DNA from: Helicobacter sp.
Lineage (GTDB): Bacteria > Campylobacterota > Campylobacteria > Campylobacterales > Helicobacteraceae
Assembly: GCF_017502485.1 (NCBI RefSeq)
Contig: NZ_JAFVUX010000028.1
Coordinates: 1-64,000, forward strand
DNA: 64,000 bases
Reading direction: 5' to 3'
The notes beneath the pieces are model-generated. The model did no database searches, was not told the DNA's origin, and saw only the letters and a program-made list of their open reading frames with translations. A program made the position numbers and the translations under genes. Of this stretch, positions 62,039-64,000 are shown piece by piece (the stretch's first letter is position 1; the number at the start of each line of letters is the position of its first letter).

Positions 62039-62890
62039 ATGGAAGAAAGACAAGAATTAAGCGAAATCCTGCTAGGCAATAGCAAGCAGTCTTCAAGTGG
62101 AAAAAAAGCTGTATTTGTTGTCATAGCAGCGATTGTTATTGTAATTGTTGTGGTGTTTTTGGTGTGGAAGTTTCTCATCACTAAAGAAGAGCCACTACCC
62201 CAGCCAAAAATTATCGACACAGATGCGATGAAACCAGCAGATGATTTATTTAGTGGCAATTTTGGCACGCTAGATTTTGGGCAAGACATAAATAGCAGTG
62301 TGCCAGAACCTGTTGATACATATGGTGTGCCATCTATGCCACAAGATTTGAATTTAGGCTTTGAGCAAGAGCCCATCAATGCTCCTGATGACAAGACTAG
62401 CACTGATATTGATAGCGCACTTAATAACATTGAAGAAGTGATTGCTCAAGCTCCTAAGGTTACACCCAAGATAGAATCTAACCCCAAGCCTCAAACTCCT
62501 AAGCCGACAGAAAAGCCAAAACAAGAAGCATTAATAAAAAAAGCTCCAGAAGCTCCCAAACCGGCAACTAAACCTGCTACAGAGACACCCAAGATAGAAT
62601 CTAACCCCAAGCCTCAAACTCCTAAGCCTAGTAGCACACCGACTCAATCTAATGGATCTGCGCCTACGCAAGGATTCTATTGGCAAGTTGGCGCGTTTGA
62701 AAAAGAGCCAAATGCAGAGTTTTTAGCACTGATTAAGAAGTATTCTTACAGAATTCAGCATATTGTCTTAGACAATAAACCAAATACGCGCTATCTCTTA
62801 GGACCATACAAGAGCAAAGCCCAAGCCCCAAGTCGCGAAGAGATAGCAAAGATTTTTAAAGAAAATCCAACGCCCCTTGAAATCCCATAA
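62039..62890 (+). CDS. SPOR-domain membrane protein
   Basis: Residues 23-45 form one membrane helix (KKAVFVVIAAIVIVIVVVFLVW). A long acidic and then Lys/Pro-rich linker follows, containing two identical PKIESNPKPQTPKP segments coded by a 44-bp exact repeat (62462-62505, 62585-62628). Residues 215-283 form the SPOR domain (GFYWQVGAFEKEPNAEFLALIKK, TRYLLGPYKSKAQAPS), which binds denuded peptidoglycan at division sites. It is probably a septal-ring protein. It closes the operon 16 bases after DUF1882. Confidence 0.85.
   Translation: MEERQELSEILLGNSKQSSSGKKAVFVVIAAIVIVIVVVFLVWKFLITKEEPLPQPKIIDTDAMKPADDLFSGNFGTLDFGQDINSSVPEPVDTYGVPSMPQDLNLGFEQEPINAPDDKTSTDIDSALNNIEEVIAQAPKVTPKIESNPKPQTPKPTEKPKQEALIKKAPEAPKPATKPATETPKIESNPKPQTPKPSSTPTQSNGSAPTQGFYWQVGAFEKEPNAEFLALIKKYSYRIQHIVLDNKPNTRYLLGPYKSKAQAPSREEIAKIFKENPTPLEIP
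62462..62505 (+). repeat. 44-bp exact direct repeat in SPOR gene, unit 1
   Basis: This 44-bp stretch is identical to 62585-62628 and encodes a proline-rich PKIESNPKPQ segment. Recombination between the units would change linker length in frame by 123 bp. Confidence 0.85.
62585..62628 (+). repeat. 44-bp exact direct repeat in SPOR gene, unit 2
   Basis: Second unit of the repeat beginning at 62462. Confidence 0.85.
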
Positions 62891-62937
62891 TTTTGGGGTT
62901 TGGATTCTACAAATTCTTCTATAAACACTTTTCATAA

Positions 62938-63013
62938 GACCCTTTCATCTAGCGGTCAAGGATACTGCCCTTTCTAGGCAGTCACGGAAGTTCGAATCTT
63001 TCAAGGGTCGCCA
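62938..63013 (+). tRNA. tRNA-Glu (anticodon TTC)
   Basis: A full cloverleaf is visible: acceptor GACCCTT/AAGGGTC, D arm with AGCGGTCAAGGA, anticodon stem CTGCC/GGCAG around CTTTCTA with TTC, and T arm GTTCGAATC. G and a genomic CCA end at 63013. It lies 47 bases after the SPOR gene. Confidence 0.95.
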
Positions 63014-63111
63014 TCATTATAGCTTCATATTAAAATCATATTAAGTTCTCAAGCCAAACTCCGCCGAGATAGAATCTCAAAATTAGTTCTAGAGCTTTTG
63101 TGTTCTCTAAG

Positions 63112-63152
63112 TAGATTGCTTCACAAATCCTAAAGTGTTTGCTCGCAATGAC
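63112..63152 (+). repeat. cloverleaf palindromic element, right half, intergenic
   Basis: TAGATTGC (63112-63119) and the outer right arm CTCGCAATGAC (63142-63152) are kept, with no left arm. It is a decayed or partial copy outside genes, between tRNA-Glu and flgB. Confidence 0.6.
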
Positions 63153-63183
63153 AAAGAGCTAAAATCTAGTAAAGTCTCAAATA

Positions 63184-63209
63184 TTAGATTCTATGTGTAT
63201 AGAATCTAA
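63184..63209. repeat. 11-bp inverted repeat (TAGATTCTA type)
   Basis: TTAGATTCTAT (63184-63194) and ATAGAATCTAA (63199-63209) pair perfectly across GTGT, just upstream of the flgB sigma54 promoter. It could be an activator site, but it belongs to the general TAGATTCTA family. Confidence 0.75.
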
Positions 63210-63221
63210 AGCACCCAATAT

Positions 63222-63235
63222 GGAATCAAATTTGC
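63222..63235 (+). promoter_or_regulatory. sigma54 (RpoN) promoter of flgB
   Basis: TGGAATCAAATTTGCTT gives GG-N10-GC with exact spacing, 35 bases before ATG 63271. H. pylori flgB is RpoN-dependent, so position and class agree. Confidence 0.82.
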
Positions 63236-63270
63236 TTATAACGAGATGAAAAAGCCCCTAAGGAGTATAA

Positions 63271-63720
63271 ATGATTTCTTTTGCGGTAGAGTCTAAAGTC
63301 TATTCTCTAGCATACAAGGCATTGGATTTTCGTTCTTTGCGACAAGATTTGATAGCAGGCAATATTGCTAATCAAAATACACCATTTTACCGCCCGAGAG
63401 ATATAGAATTTACACAAATGCTAGCACTAGAGCAAGCAGAGATTCTTGAGCATAAAAAGCCGCCAATCTTGCATATAGCGCAGACAAAACCTAAGCATTT
63501 TAACCTAGACGATAGTCGCACTTCGCGTCATATTTACAAGCCTGATATGTTTTTCCGCGATGGGCATTTGGCAAGAAATGATGGCAATAGCGTGGATTTA
63601 GATATTGAGACGACAGAGCTTGGGAAAAATTCTGTTGTCTATCAGGGGCTAACCACCGCACTAAAAAAGCATAAAGGCATTTTAAATTACGCCATCGAAG
63701 CTGGTAAAAATATTTCATAA
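63271..63720 (+). CDS. flgB: flagellar basal-body rod protein FlgB
   Basis: The protein has the rod signature ALDFRSLRQDLIAGNIANQNTPFYRPRDIEF near residues 17-47 and the C-terminal SVDLDIETTELGKNSVVYQGLTTALKKHKGILNYAIE pattern. At 149 residues it is complete. FlgB forms the proximal rod after export by the flagellar apparatus. ATG 63271 follows TAAGGAGTATAA and the RpoN promoter at 63222. It is ten bases from flgC. Confidence 0.95.
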   Translation: MISFAVESKVYSLAYKALDFRSLRQDLIAGNIANQNTPFYRPRDIEFTQMLALEQAEILEHKKPPILHIAQTKPKHFNLDDSRTSRHIYKPDMFFRDGHLARNDGNSVDLDIETTELGKNSVVYQGLTTALKKHKGILNYAIEAGKNIS

Positions 63721-63730
63721 GGAGTAGGCT

Positions 63731-64000
63731 ATGAACTTTTTCAACTCATTTGATATTAGCGGCTATGGGTTATCGGCTCAAAGAATCCGAGCCAACCTAA
63801 TCTCTGCCAATATTGCTAATGCAAATACTACGCGCACTGATGAAGGCGGACCTTATAGGCGACAAATGATTTCATTCCGCGCATTTGACTTCAATAAAAC
63901 TCTCAACCAAAAGCTTGAGAAAAACTCTAATGGTATAGAGTATGAAGACCCACTGAATGAAGGAGATTTAGGCAAAACTCCAAAGCCTGCTATAATGGGT
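63731..64000 (+). CDS. flgC: flagellar basal-body rod protein FlgC, N-terminal part (cut by window end)
   Basis: ATG 63731 follows AAGGAGTAGGCT. The 90 visible codons encode MNFFNSFDISGYGLSAQRIR and then ISANIANANTTRTDEGGPYRR, the FlgC/FlgG rod signature. The rest lies outside the window. It is the proximal rod partner of FlgB and, in this group, is usually followed by fliE. Confidence 0.93.
   Translation, partial: MNFFNSFDISGYGLSAQRIRANLISANIANANTTRTDEGGPYRRQMISFRAFDFNKTLNQKLEKNSNGIEYEDPLNEGDLGKTPKPAIMG

Overview
The window looks like chromosome of an enterohepatic-type Helicobacter (Campylobacterota). Two full-length flagellins resemble Helicobacter FlaA and FlaB. A HefABC-type RND pump, ExbB/ExbD/TonB, flgB/flgC and an lnt-cvpA-lysS-glyA-DUF1882-SPOR block follow the order remembered from H. 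pylori. Sigma54 (GG-N10-GC) and sigma28-like promoters sit before flagellar genes. The species cannot be named from the sequence alone.

Positions 1 to about 13,300 are the end of an integrative and conjugative element (ICE) of the H. pylori TnPZ/tfs kind, whose other end lies outside the window. It carries an ArdC antirestriction protein, a second ArdC-N-like protein, a membrane-anchored thermonuclease homologue, a TOPRIM primase-like protein, an SSB, a Xer-type tyrosine recombinase, a ParA partition operon and a MOBP-type relaxase. A nic-like site (TATCCTGC beside a perfect hairpin) lies upstream of the relaxase gene. A 71-bp promoter module is present twice. A 23-residue hydrophobic peptide ORF with a near-perfect ribosome binding site suggests a type I toxin.

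From about 13.8 to 35 kb is core chromosome: a PLD-family lipoprotein, flaA, lemA-msrA, rpoD, a glycosyltransferase switched off by a G10 tract, nhaA, exbB-exbD-tonB behind a NikR-like dyad, purM, an SH3 protein, aroE, hefABC behind a 40-bp near-perfect palindrome, and rnr. From 37 to 43 kb lies a very large type ISP-like restriction-modification-helicase gene with a G14 tract in frame. It is broken by a frameshift beside a repetitive palindromic insertion. From 43 to 64 kb are aspA, flaB, trpC, tgt, a truncated hemoglobin, glycan-type genes, the NAD(P)H-hydrate repair gene, the lnt/lysS/glyA block, tRNA-Glu(UUC), flgB and the start of flgC.

The least expected signal is a family of about 109-bp cloverleaf-like palindromes (outer arms GTCATTGCGAG/CTCGCAATGAC) inserted in the same reading frame inside unrelated proteins, resembling the protein-coding palindromic elements of Rickettsia. 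A second 48-bp palindrome family lies beside it. The word CTAGATTCTAG and its complement is strikingly frequent and forms perfect palindromes up to 26 bp. It also builds serine-rich LDSS/LESS linkers in proteins such as LysS.
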